The translations under genes and the position numbers were made by a program. DNA of 26,658 nt from a virus. The stretch lies in the IMG/VR virus record IMGVR_UViG_3300026518_000052, positions 1 to 26,658 of that record; one strand, given 5' to 3'. Below the pieces are notes generated by a model. That model had not been told where the DNA came from, did not search any database, and saw only the letters and a list, made by a program, of their open reading frames with translations. Shown here in pieces: positions 14,689-21,072 of the stretch (its first letter is position 1; every line of letters starts with the position of its first letter).

Positions 14689-15351
14689 TTTTTTTGGAGA
14701 TTGATGAAAAAGCGGCTTGAACCTGTGTTGGGCTCATCACTTTATGCTCTTTATGTTTCTGTTTTACAGGGTTCCTCACAAGATAATTATCAAATTTTGA
14801 CTTCTTGTTACCAAGCCCACTTGCTATGATATGCGATATTACAGCGAGTTGTATTTCATGTGCGTCAGGGTGTTCAAATTTGAAATAACGCATCCAGTTC
14901 ACATACTCCGAATACGGCAAGGATGCTTTCATAACATACACAGGCATACCGAGAGCCAATGCTATTTTATGGTCAAGCTGCTGTATCGGGGTGAGGGGGG
15001 TTAGTTTCCCTCATCGTCAGTTCCGTCATCTTCCTCAACGAGTGTAAGTATCTCTTCAATGATCTCACGGGCTTTGGTAGCGGGGAGTGACTTCAACTCT
15101 TCCACAGTAACGGCGGGGTCTATCAGCATATGTGAAACTTTTTCATATTTCACTTCACTTGCTTTAGCAAAGTCGTAAACAGGCTTACCGTTGTCATCGA
15201 TACCTGAAATAAGTTTCGCGTTGACCACATCGGCTTCCTCTGCGGTGAGTTCACGATATGTTATCTCATAGTTATCAAGAGATTTGATAGTAGCTTTTTT
15301 ATGGGGCTGCTGCATATACACAGCGAACGGGTTTTGTTTTGTCTTTGACAT
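14681..15351 (-). CDS. Tail assembly chaperone GT fusion (made by -1 frameshift)
   Basis: The product is about 223 residues. The ribosome reads the G frame from ATG 15351 to the slippery sequence GGGAAAC (15004-15010), slips back one base, and continues from 15004 to the stop at 14681. The T part then reads LTPLTPIQQLDHKIALALG, followed by MPVYVM and YVNWMRYFKFEHPD. The order QQLDxxIAxALGMPV..M....L..SE...W is typical of phage T domains fused behind G. G and GT in lambda bind the tape measure and guide tail tube polymerisation around it. No good independent start with a ribosome binding site exists for the T frame, since TTG 14959 has none. This supports expression by frameshifting only. Confidence 0.85.
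15001..15351 (-). CDS. Tail assembly chaperone G
   Basis: The protein has 116 residues from ATG 15351, behind AGGAGAAAATC. It ends in an acidic tail (LVEEDDGTDDEGN), and its last two codons form the slippery site, as in lambda G. The core (YEITYRELTAEEADVVNAKLI, then VTVEELKSLPATKAREIIEEILTLVEE) has the helical layout of tail chaperones. It lies between tail tube and tape measure genes, the standard place. Most ribosomes should terminate here, and a few percent should make the GT fusion. The family is poorly conserved, so position and the slippery site carry much of the assignment. Confidence 0.82.
   Translation of the reverse strand: MSKTKQNPFAVYMQQPHKKATIKSLDNYEITYRELTAEEADVVNAKLISGIDDNGKPVYDFAKASEVKYEKVSHMLIDPAVTVEELKSLPATKAREIIEEILTLVEEDDGTDDEGN
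15004..15010 (-). promoter_or_regulatory. Programmed -1 ribosomal frameshift site GGGAAAC
   Basis: The heptamer G GGA AAC fits the X XXY YYZ rule in the reading frame of gene G and is immediately followed by the TAA stop of G. Slippage by -1 joins the T frame, which is open across the junction (15004-14681). Lambda uses the near-identical GGGAAAG at the same place. No strong downstream stem-loop is evident, and the region after the stop is a C-rich stretch. Confidence 0.85.
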
Positions 15352-15430
15352 GATTTTCTCCTATGCGAAAATATAAATTAGAGCGATGTGCTCACACCGA
15401 GGGGGCATCATAGGCTACCCCCGGCATCAG

Positions 15431-15450
15431 CACACCCCAAAAGGGATGTG
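15431..15450 (-). terminator. Hairpin between tail tube and chaperone genes
   Basis: On the minus strand CACATCCC and GGGGTGTG form an 8-pair stem (one G-U) around a TTTT loop, directly downstream of the tail tube stop. A second GC-rich stem (around 15390-15425) follows. There is no U-tract after the stem, so this is not a classic terminator. It may attenuate read-through or protect the tail tube mRNA 3' end, giving much more tail tube protein than chaperone. Confidence 0.5.
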
Positions 15451-15455
15451 TTGGA

Positions 15456-15941
15456 TTATTTAGCTGCGCACTCTGTGATATCAGAGCTAATCTCAAGTGT
15501 CACAGTGTAGGTGATAGCTTCATCCATTGTGATACCCGTAGACACACCGGATACTCCCGCTTCAAACCAATATATGGTGCCGTTTCCAGTCTTTGGTGTA
15601 ACAGCGTTTGGCAGTTCAACACCGATAATAACAGGGGTATTATCCTTGAATGCCTGCTTAAGCTTACCCTGCCCTTCCGTATCGTCAGGGTCAAGCAAAA
15701 GACCGAGTTCAAGTGACCCTCTTGAGATAGCACCCAGAGCTTTTGCGCTTTCATTTGAGGAAAGACACTTGTACTCATTGACGTTTCTTGTTTCGGAAAT
15801 ATCACCGATAGACTGAGGGCAGCCCACGACCTTTCCACCTTTGATAGCTGCAACCGCCGCGGTGCAGTCAGTCCAAGCCGTACCCGGTACATCAACAACA
15901 TAAACAGTTGTTCCTTGACTGTTGATCAGATTAATACCCAT
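15456..15941 (-). CDS. Major tail tube protein
   Basis: The protein has 161 residues, with an ATG behind AGGAGAAGATC. The sequence has the siphovirus tail-tube look: an N-terminal strand pair (GTTVYVVDVPGTAWTDCTAAV), a middle region with LGAISRGSLELGLLLDPDDTEGQ and LKQAFKDNTPVIIGVELPN, and a C-terminal strand (AITYTVTLEISSDI). This resembles lambda gpV and related tube proteins, in which such a beta sandwich polymerises as hexameric rings. It lies just before the chaperones, as usual. It has its own strong extended -10 promoter and a palindromic leader, which fits a protein needed in hundreds of copies. Confidence 0.85.
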   Translation of the reverse strand: MGINLINSQGTTVYVVDVPGTAWTDCTAAVAAIKGGKVVGCPQSIGDISETRNVNEYKCLSSNESAKALGAISRGSLELGLLLDPDDTEGQGKLKQAFKDNTPVIIGVELPNAVTPKTGNGTIYWFEAGVSGVSTGITMDEAITYTVTLEISSDITECAAK

Positions 15942-15966
15942 GATCTTCTCCTAAATTTGAATTGCG

Positions 15967-15984
15967 TTTTCTTAGCTAAGAAAA
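15967..15984 (-). repeat. Perfect 18-base palindrome in the tail tube leader
   Basis: TTTTCTTAGCTAAGAAAA reads the same on both strands and lies between the extended -10 promoter (16009-16017) and the ribosome binding site of the tail tube gene. In RNA it could fold as seven pairs with an AGCT loop near the 5' end of the transcript, perhaps stabilising an abundant mRNA. As DNA it could be a dimer operator. Confidence 0.7.
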
Positions 15985-16008
15985 ACAAAGTCCTATGCCT
16001 TATCCGAT

Positions 16009-16017
16009 ATTATAGCA
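16009..16017 (-). promoter_or_regulatory. Extended -10 promoter of the tail tube gene
   Basis: The minus strand reads TGCTATAAT, a perfect TGnTATAAT extended -10, just after the stop codon of the upstream lipoprotein gene. Transcription should start near 16002, giving a leader of about 60 bases that carries the palindrome. No -35 box is seen, which is normal for extended -10 promoters. Confidence 0.6.
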
Positions 16018-16019
16018 CA

Positions 16020-16313
16020 CTATTTTGTTTTTGTGGTAGTTGTATCGGCTGTAGTGGTGTTCACCTCTACAGCCGAATATACATCGATATTGCCGCAGTC
16101 ACGGCTATAATTACCGCATTGCACCAAAATAGAGCCATCCCCAAGCTGTGTGTAGCTTAAACCAACGTTAGACCCGTTATCCGCCTGCACAAGCACAGTA
16201 TTACCGTCCGTTGGTGTTGCGGGCGGAACAGGTGCTTCCTTGACATATGTGGTTTCACTTCCGCCACACGCTGTAAAAACAAAGGCGACCATCGCCATAA
16301 GCAAATATTTCAT
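16020..16313 (-). CDS. Small lipoprotein
   Basis: The protein has 97 residues, with ATG behind AGGAGTTAAT. A signal peptide ends in the lipobox FTAC at residues 13-16, giving a mature protein of 82 residues anchored by a lipid-modified cysteine. It contains a proline/threonine linker (APVPPATPTDG), a short beta-rich core with two cysteines (LVQCGNYSRDCGN), and a threonine/lysine-rich tail. It is the last gene of the lysis cassette, so an outer-membrane spanin subunit is one option. Superinfection exclusion at the envelope is another. I recognise no family. Confidence 0.7.
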   Translation of the reverse strand: MKYLLMAMVAFVFTACGGSETTYVKEAPVPPATPTDGNTVLVQADNGSNVGLSYTQLGDGSILVQCGNYSRDCGNIDVYSAVEVNTTTADTTTTKTK

Positions 16314-16328
16314 ATTAACTCCTATGTG

Positions 16329-16421
16329 TTAATTATATGTACCAAAGTACACACATATCAAACCGCAAATAACGATAACAGCAAAGATTATAATTATAAG
16401 TATATCTAAAAATCTGTTCAT
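16329..16421 (-). CDS. 30-residue membrane peptide
   Basis: The ATG overlaps the stop of the preceding small lipoprotein gene (ATGA). The product is a single transmembrane helix with an N-terminal MNRFLD and hydrophobic residues from about 7 to 26. The size and coupling suggest a real small membrane peptide of the lysis cassette, but no homologue is known to me and the evidence is limited to the overlap and composition. Confidence 0.4.
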   Translation of the reverse strand: MNRFLDILIIIIFAVIVICGLICVYFGTYN

Positions 16422-16552
16422 TTGCCATACTTTAAGGGGGATGCATCATCCACTATCTTTCCGGTGTGAACATCGGCTTTACCACCTATGGCGATGATGG
16501 AAACGCATCCGGTTAATAGCAACACTGCAATGAAAATATACATAAACTTCAT
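16418..16552 (-). CDS. 44-residue small lipoprotein, candidate outer spanin
   Basis: The product starts MKFMYIFIAVLLLTGC, a textbook lipoprotein signal with lipobox LTGC. The mature protein would have only about 29 residues (CVSIIAIGGKADVHTGKIVD and a short tail). Small lipoproteins beside holin and endolysin genes are often the outer-membrane spanin subunit (Rz1-like), which fuses inner and outer membranes at the last step of lysis. It lacks the proline richness common in Rz1, so this is a candidate only. The ribosome binding site is weak (AAAGATTAACAC). Confidence 0.5.
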   Translation of the reverse strand: MKFMYIFIAVLLLTGCVSIIAIGGKADVHTGKIVDDASPLKYGK

Positions 16553-16564
16553 GTGTTAATCTTT

Positions 16565-16777
16565 TTAAAACTTTTCAATAACCTTGTCAATAGGTTCTTT
16601 TGTAACGTATCTAAAGAACCAAATACCGATGCCAATAAAATACCCCGCGAGTTCATGGTATTCTGTTGGGACAAGGGTCATAAGGATGTCTGTGTTGTTA
16701 GACAACCATGTTCCAACCATCACAAACAGACCGAACCACATGGTTTTTGATTTAGTAATAGGTTTTTTATTTTCCAT
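16565..16777 (-). CDS. Holin-like protein with two transmembrane helices
   Basis: The protein has 70 residues. It has a basic N-terminus (MENKKPITKSKTMW), a first hydrophobic helix (about 13-26), a loop with NNTDILMTLVPTEYHE, a second helix (about 44-58), and a C-terminal basic/acidic tail (RYVTKEPIDKVIEKF). The KSKTMW start and RxxTKEPI end resemble a small phage holin type often found next to endolysins. It overlaps the preceding holin-like gene by 11 bases. Holins form the membrane lesions that trigger lysis. Two holin-like genes in one cassette may work as holin and antiholin. Confidence 0.65.
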   Translation of the reverse strand: MENKKPITKSKTMWFGLFVMVGTWLSNNTDILMTLVPTEYHELAGYFIGIGIWFFRYVTKEPIDKVIEKF

Positions 16778-17018
16778 TTTGTCCCATCCTTGACTTCATA
16801 ATGACCACTGCAACTTCAATAGCAAGGTTAACAAGGAACATACTTGCGTTTGAGATAAATTTCACAACTTCCTGTTGCACATACTTACGTTTCTCTTCAC
16901 CTGACCATTCTTTTTCATTGGCAATAGACACAAGCTGTTTTACGGTATTCATAAGATCACCACCCACAAGCCATTTCACAACTCTGTCGAGTAGCATTAT
17001 TTTTACACCATTTGTCAT
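16767..17018 (-). CDS. Holin-like protein (LLH-type)
   Basis: The protein has 83 residues from ATG 17018, preceded by AAGGAGAAATT and overlapping the upstream stop by four bases. The order EKEWSGEEKRKYVQQEVVKF followed by a hydrophobic segment with VNLAIEVAVVIM near the C-terminus resembles the conserved C-terminal half of LL-H-type phage holins (EKxxYV....IN..IEAAV). The usual N-terminal helix of that family is replaced by a short amphipathic region. It lies in the lysis cassette between a coiled-coil membrane protein and a second holin candidate. Confidence 0.6.
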   Translation of the reverse strand: MTNGVKIMLLDRVVKWLVGGDLMNTVKQLVSIANEKEWSGEEKRKYVQQEVVKFISNASMFLVNLAIEVAVVIMKSRMGQNGK

Positions 17019-17491
17019 AATTTCTCCTTAAATTTGATTAACTCATACTGCCTACGCTGAACAGTATTAAGCTTTGATTTAATGTATGCTAAATCCTTTC
17101 TTATTTCAGTGTAGGCAATAATTGATTTTTTTGACTCTTGTATGACTTCTTTAATGTCGGAATACAAATACCCAAAAGCGAACACAACCACAGCCACAGC
17201 AGTAGTTAAACCTTTCCATAATCGGGCTTGACCAATTTTATCCAAATCTCTTCTGTTTTGCTCTATAAGTTGGTGCATTTCACCCTCTTTTTTGTAAATG
17301 TCATTTGACACAGATGTTAATTTAGACCCTAAGCTGTTTATATCCTTTGTGTTCATTTTAACCGTTTCCGCAAGAGCTACTGTTGAATTTATAGACCCTA
17401 TTAGTTTGTCCATCTGTTTTGTCTGTGACTCCTGTATGGTTGCGAGTTTTGTCATTGTCGTTTCCAATCTTGATAATCTACTTTCGACCAT
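17015..17491 (-). CDS. Coiled-coil membrane protein of the lysis cassette (XhlA- or spanin-like)
   Basis: The protein has 158 residues from ATG 17491, behind GAGGGTAAA. An in-frame ATG at 17506 is the alternative. It has a long N-terminal coiled coil (about 1-90, starting with VESRLSRLETTMTKL), one transmembrane segment (about 95-110, GLTTAVAVVVFAFGYLY), and a C-terminal coiled coil (about 115-158). The front half resembles XhlA-type hemolysin/holin-associated proteins. The coiled coil behind the membrane segment could also serve as an inner-membrane spanin. It follows the endolysin gene and couples to the holin-like gene by ATGA, so a part in lysis is likely, though which part is unclear. 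Confidence 0.6.
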   Translation of the reverse strand: MVESRLSRLETTMTKLATIQESQTKQMDKLIGSINSTVALAETVKMNTKDINSLGSKLTSVSNDIYKKEGEMHQLIEQNRRDLDKIGQARLWKGLTTAVAVVVFAFGYLYSDIKEVIQESKKSIIAYTEIRKDLAYIKSKLNTVQRRQYELIKFKEKL

Positions 17492-17498
17492 TTTACCC

Positions 17499-18065
17499 TC
17501 ACACATGGCATATTTCCTGTGCCATGCTTGCAATAGTAGATGCTTTGTCAAGACCATTCACAATACGGCGTGCTTCATAAAAATCAATGTTTCCTTGTGC
17601 ATCCGTGAAGTCTTGCAGTGATTTTCCCGTAAACAGACCGTCACGCATACCGATAACGAGGATTTTCACCGCTATATCCTCATCAAGCGCACGGTCAGGG
17701 TAGTTTACGAGGTCGATGTCAAGCAGTTTGGAGAACTTTTCATAGTTCTCTTTCAATGTGATCTGAATTAGACCCCTGCCAAAATAAGGATAGTATCTTA
17801 GATGCTTATTTCTCCAATCCTCACTTAGCCAATACGCTTCTTTGACTGGCTTGCAGGTATGGTTGGTTTCCCACATCGCTGTCGCTACCATGTAGGCAAT
17901 GTGGCTTTCATTTGTCACACCCTGCTTGGCACACTCATCTCTTATCAACTGTTCCATTTTTTGGCAATCTGTCATTCTATACCCTTTATTAACTTTCTTT
18001 CCAAACAACACTTGAACCATCTTTCCATGCAGTGCGCGGGAATTGATGGTGGAGCATTCACTCAT
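17499..18065 (-). CDS. Endolysin, GH19-type (chitinase class I fold)
   Basis: The protein has 188 residues from ATG 18065, which overlaps the upstream stop (ATGA). A second candidate, ATG 17975 behind AAAGG, would remove 30 residues that do not look like part of the enzyme. The domain shows the family signature: AYMVATAMWETNHT with catalytic-type Glu66, a second acidic residue (Glu76), then YFGRGLIQITLKENYEKF (about 95-112), the GRG-IQIT-NY motif of phage GH19 endolysins. These cleave the glycan strands of peptidoglycan. There is no signal peptide, so export depends on the holin. The gene starts the lysis cassette, which lies within the tail genes. Confidence 0.88.
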   Translation of the reverse strand: MSECSTINSRALHGKMVQVLFGKKVNKGYRMTDCQKMEQLIRDECAKQGVTNESHIAYMVATAMWETNHTCKPVKEAYWLSEDWRNKHLRYYPYFGRGLIQITLKENYEKFSKLLDIDLVNYPDRALDEDIAVKILVIGMRDGLFTGKSLQDFTDAQGNIDFYEARRIVNGLDKASTIASMAQEICHV

Positions 18066-18412
18066 TTCTCACTCAACATAACATCTATGATCTGACGATA
18101 CTTAACTGTTATATTAGCATAATCTTCATAACTGTTAATGCCAAAAGTGATAAATGACGCTCTCAACACATCTTTGACTTTCTGCATAATCTCGACACTT
18201 TGTGCGTATGTCTTTGCAAAAACATCTATCTGCACCATACACCGTGTATCAACCGGATTAACGCACGTCACGCCTGTAATATCATTGGTTCCGATGATAC
18301 GATACACAATGCTGTTCTCTTTGGTGTCCTGTGGCATCAGCAGTGGGTACACACGCCCCCCTACTTCGGGAACACCGTTCACAAGTGCCTTATGCAGTTC
18401 TATCCGTATCAT
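18062..18412 (-). CDS. Tail terminator / tail completion protein (DUF3168-like)
   Basis: The protein has 116 residues from ATG 18412 (GTG 18415 is also possible), coupled to the upstream stop. Features of the family are visible: an N-terminal helix (RIELHKALVNGV), GGRVYPLLMPQDTKENSIVYRII, and CMVQIDVFAKTYAQSVEIMQKVKDVLR. Proteins of this type form the hexameric ring that ends tail tube growth and joins the tail to the head. It lies directly after the HK97 gp10-like gene, as in HK97-type phages. Normally the tail tube gene follows, but here the lysis cassette comes next. Confidence 0.82.
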   Translation of the reverse strand: MIRIELHKALVNGVPEVGGRVYPLLMPQDTKENSIVYRIIGTNDITGVTCVNPVDTRCMVQIDVFAKTYAQSVEIMQKVKDVLRASFITFGINSYEDYANITVKYRQIIDVMLSEK

Positions 18413-19044
18413 CACTTCACTCCATATTTCTCAAAGTATTTGTCAAGCCGTTCAGCCATAGCTTTCTCTATAGAGCCGTCAGTAGATGCAGAGAACAGGG
18501 CAGGTCGTAGGAACGGTTGTGCTTGGTACCACACAACACCTTTAATGCCTTGCCCTTTATTCCAGTAAAGCCCCGTGCCGTTCGGTGCCATACTGTGACC
18601 GTGCCTTGCATAGTCGGGGTGACGCTTCAAGGTTTTCGGGCTATATGGGTCTTTTGTGAGGTTCCTGTTCTGATAGGTACCGAACTCAACCCAAAAAGCA
18701 GGGGGGCAAGCCATCTGTGCAAGCATCTTTTTTGAACGTGCTTTTTTGGCATCGTTGGAAAGATATTCAAGCACCGAACGCTCTCTTGCGCTTGACCTTT
18801 CGCTGTTCCCGCCTGCCACCACGCTAACACGGCTGTTGCCGGCTTTAGTCTTTTTCCGCCTGACTACCTTGATGGACGGCACCAAACAGGAGGGTGCCTT
18901 TGCCCGTGCCCTGTCACGCACCACAGCCGCCCCAGCTCTCAATGCGGCATCAGTAGCACCGCGCCGCATATTTTTAGGCATGCTTTCAAGCTTTCGCACG
19001 ATGTCGTTCAAGCTCTTTTTGTCAATGTGCATACTGATCGGCAT
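18412..19044 (-). CDS. HK97 gp10-like head-tail protein
   Basis: The protein has 210 residues from ATG 19044, behind GAGGTTTTCC. It has the family layout: an N-terminal helix (LNDIVRKLESMPKNMRRG), ALRAGAAVVRDRARAKAP, and the characteristic CPPAFWVEFGTYQ and AQPFLRPALFSA blocks. Members sit between head closure and tail terminator genes and join the tail to the connector. At 210 residues it is longer than the usual 110-150, owing to a basic insert (about 60-105, KKTKAGNSRVSVV and following) and a loop after FGT (about 120-160). It overlaps the upstream gene by 23 bases. Confidence 0.82.
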   Translation of the reverse strand: MPISMHIDKKSLNDIVRKLESMPKNMRRGATDAALRAGAAVVRDRARAKAPSCLVPSIKVVRRKKTKAGNSRVSVVAGGNSERSSARERSVLEYLSNDAKKARSKKMLAQMACPPAFWVEFGTYQNRNLTKDPYSPKTLKRHPDYARHGHSMAPNGTGLYWNKGQGIKGVVWYQAQPFLRPALFSASTDGSIEKAMAERLDKYFEKYGVK

Positions 19045-19366
19045 GGAAAACCTCTTTCACGTTAAATTGCCACATGATGTCACGTTCAAACACATTTACA
19101 GGTTGACCGATGACCTCAAAGACACGCCCGTCATATCGTATCTGCATGGTCGCATCAAGCTGTATGGGTATATGGCGCATAAGTATTTTGTGGGTTTGAT
19201 CTGTGACTTCCATCTTTTCATAGAAATTCTCACGCCCAGTGAGAGGTCTGATCTCTGCAAAAGCATCTGCTATTTTGGTGTAGTTCTTTTGAGGTTGACC
19301 GTACTCATCCGTGACCTCTTTGTACTTCCAAACTTCTACAAGATGCCTGAGTCTGCCTGACTGCAT
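19022..19366 (-). CDS. Head closure / head-tail adaptor (SPP1 gp16-like)
   Basis: The protein has 114 residues from ATG 19366, behind AAGGATATGAT and two bases after the upstream stop. The sequence follows the head-tail joining family: MQSGRLRHLVEVWKYKEVTDEYGQPQ, then IADAFAEIRPLTGRENF, HKILMRHIPIQLDATMQIRYDGRVFEVIG, and a C-terminal strand (RDIMWQFNVKEV). These small beta-barrel proteins plug the connector after DNA packaging. Gene order and motifs agree. Confidence 0.87.
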   Translation of the reverse strand: MQSGRLRHLVEVWKYKEVTDEYGQPQKNYTKIADAFAEIRPLTGRENFYEKMEVTDQTHKILMRHIPIQLDATMQIRYDGRVFEVIGQPVNVFERDIMWQFNVKEVFHADQYAH

Positions 19367-19367
19367 A

Positions 19368-19907
19368 TCATATCCTTGGTTTCCATATTGATGCCATAGC
19401 ATACTGCACCCAGTCAGGCAGCATCTTTGGCTCTCCTACACGCACGCTCTCCCTGTTCTCAAAGAGATGTGCACCATATCTGAATATGATGGTTTTCAAG
19501 TGTGGCGGCATATCAGCTTCTGTCGCAAAGCCGGCATAGAACGTTATCTGTTTATTCAACGGGTGAGGATACACCATACCATGCAGGGTGTCTATCGTGT
19601 AATCCCCAGTCACATCAACACCGGCACTGTTTATGATGGTCATACCCGATATATCCCACTTGCCACAATACCATGAACTCGGTGTTGACCCACCCTCATA
19701 AACAGACTTTTCAGGGTAAAAAACACTGTATTGCGACAGGAAAATATCATTACCCGCATAGCGTTCTATGCCGTCTATGGCACCTGCAAGATAAAGACGT
19801 ATGGACGCATCCTCTACATCATGCAGTATTCTAAGATGTAGTTTGAACGCGTCAAATAGTTCATCTACGAGTGTCGTTCTGTCTTTATTAAGCTGTAGCA
19901 ATGTCAT
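19368..19907 (-). CDS. Head-tail connector (HK97 gp6-like)
   Basis: The protein has 179 residues, with ATG 19907 behind AAAGG and overlapping the upstream gene by 20 bases. The N-terminal helices (FKLHLRILHDVEDASIRLYLAGAIDGIERYAG) are typical of gp6-type adaptors, which form a ring under the portal. The middle region is a beta domain, and the C-terminal part has FYAGFATEADMPPHLKTIIFRYGAHLFENRE, another common element of this family. It is followed by the head closure gene, as expected. Confidence 0.85.
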   Translation of the reverse strand: MTLLQLNKDRTTLVDELFDAFKLHLRILHDVEDASIRLYLAGAIDGIERYAGNDIFLSQYSVFYPEKSVYEGGSTPSSWYCGKWDISGMTIINSAGVDVTGDYTIDTLHGMVYPHPLNKQITFYAGFATEADMPPHLKTIIFRYGAHLFENRESVRVGEPKMLPDWVQYAMASIWKPRI

Positions 19908-21021
19908 CTTGCAAGCCTTTGTTAGTTGCTTTGAGTATTTCTATCTCATCAACGAGCCGTTGAAGCATCTCGGTGTTATCCACTTCCACAACAGTAGTAT
20001 CACCTTTTTCACCTTTTCGACCCCTGACTGCCTTGGCTAACAGTTTCCACCCATCAGACGGCAGTGACTGTTCAGGACTCGATGTTTTTATCCAAGATGA
20101 GTTCTCCCACATAACGATGTCGTTCTCCTCATACGTTTTGGACACATCATAGACACCTTTGTGTGTCGGTGCTTTGGGTGATTTGATGAGGAGTTTGTAC
20201 GATGCATTCTTTTCACTTGGCTCAGATGCATTGTCATCAATCAGGTTGACATACAAATTGTTATCATGCAGCACCATAGCACCCTTGGATACAGCGGTAC
20301 CATCGTAGTGACTTGCAGGGGGTAGATCAAGCTCAAGTGGTTTTGCCAATGCTTCTTTTATCCATGCATCATCATATTCCTTGAACTCCGGTACTTCGGG
20401 AATTGACTTGGCAACCTCATCGATCTTGGCTCTAAGTTCGCTGTCATCGTATTCCTTGAATTCAGGTACTTCGGGAATTGACTTGGCAACCTCATCTATC
20501 TTAGCTCTAAGTTCGCTGTCATCGTATTCCTTGAATTCAGGTACTTCAGGGATGGACTTGGCAACCTCATCGATCTTAGCTCTAAGTTCGCTGTCATCGT
20601 ATTCCTTGAATTCAGGTACTTCAGGGATGGACTTGGCAACCTCATCGATCTTTGCTTTAAGTTCAGTATCATCGTACTCTTTGAACTCGGGCACTTCAGG
20701 GATGGACTTGGCAACCTCATCGATCTTTGCTTTAAGTTCAGTATCATCGTACTCTTTGAATTCAGGTACTTCGGGAATTGACTTGGCAACTTCATCGATC
20801 TTTGCTTTAAGTTCAGTATCATCGTACTCTTTGAACTCCGGTACTTCGGGAATTGACTTGGCAACTTCGTCTATCTTGGCTCTAAGTTCAGTATCATCGT
20901 ACTCTTTGAATTCAGGTACTTCAGGGATTGACTTTTGCAAAGCATCGTACATCTGCTTCATTTGTGCATCAAACAAAGCCAGTACATATTCTCTGATTAC
21001 TTCAAAATCTTTTTTCAGCAT
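19888..21021 (-). CDS. Repeat-rich putative head fibre protein
   Basis: The protein has 377 residues from ATG 21021 (MLKKDFEVIREYV), behind GGAGTCATACC. An upstream in-frame start at 21051 lies inside the promoter. After a short helix come seven copies of a 25-residue repeat (SIPEVPEFKEYDD plus xELxAKIDEVAK) and a partial eighth (residues 31-218). Next are two short domains resembling carbohydrate-binding modules (GVYDVSKTYEENDIVMWENS and a matching earlier one near 240), a collagen-like GRKGEKGD, and a C-terminal coiled coil. A repeat shaft with sugar-binding tips suggests a trimeric fibre. Its place between portal and connector genes points to the head surface. This is inference, since no family member is known to me. 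Confidence 0.65.
   Translation of the reverse strand: MLKKDFEVIREYVLALFDAQMKQMYDALQKSIPEVPEFKEYDDTELRAKIDEVAKSIPEVPEFKEYDDTELKAKIDEVAKSIPEVPEFKEYDDTELKAKIDEVAKSIPEVPEFKEYDDTELKAKIDEVAKSIPEVPEFKEYDDSELRAKIDEVAKSIPEVPEFKEYDDSELRAKIDEVAKSIPEVPEFKEYDDSELRAKIDEVAKSIPEVPEFKEYDDAWIKEALAKPLELDLPPASHYDGTAVSKGAMVLHDNNLYVNLIDDNASEPSEKNASYKLLIKSPKAPTHKGVYDVSKTYEENDIVMWENSSWIKTSSPEQSLPSDGWKLLAKAVRGRKGEKGDTTVVEVDNTEMLQRLVDEIEILKATNKGLQDDIATA
20368..20931 (-). repeat. 75-bp tandem repeats (seven full and one partial copy)
   Basis: Seven consecutive 75-base units plus a 39-base partial unit encode the 25-residue repeat of the putative head fibre. Copies differ mainly at silent positions and at the T/S and R/K residues. 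The variants come in blocks: neighbouring copies share CGCTGTCATCGTATT or CAGTATCATCGTACT. This indicates duplication and recombination between copies rather than independent mutation. Confidence 0.9.
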
Positions 21022-21041
21022 TGGTATGACTCCTTTTGTGA

Positions 21042-21050
21042 AGTATAACA
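21042..21050 (-). promoter_or_regulatory. Extended -10 promoter of the repeat-rich fibre gene
   Basis: On the minus strand TGTTATACT is an extended -10 with five of six matches to TATAAT. Transcription should start near 21035, some 14 bases before the start codon at 21021. It restarts the late operon after the antisense endonuclease cassette. Confidence 0.5.
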
Positions 21051-21072
21051 TAAAAATATCAGATTTAACAAA

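Noticed and set aside
14681-14959. Independent 92-codon gene starting at TTG 14959
   Set aside because: There is no ribosome binding site at that start, while the frame is open back to the slippery heptamer and carries a T-domain sequence, so it is the frameshifted part of GT.
20368-20931. Regular repeats that could suggest a CRISPR array
   Set aside because: The units are 75 bases with no unique spacers and are in frame within a protein gene, so they are coding tandem repeats.
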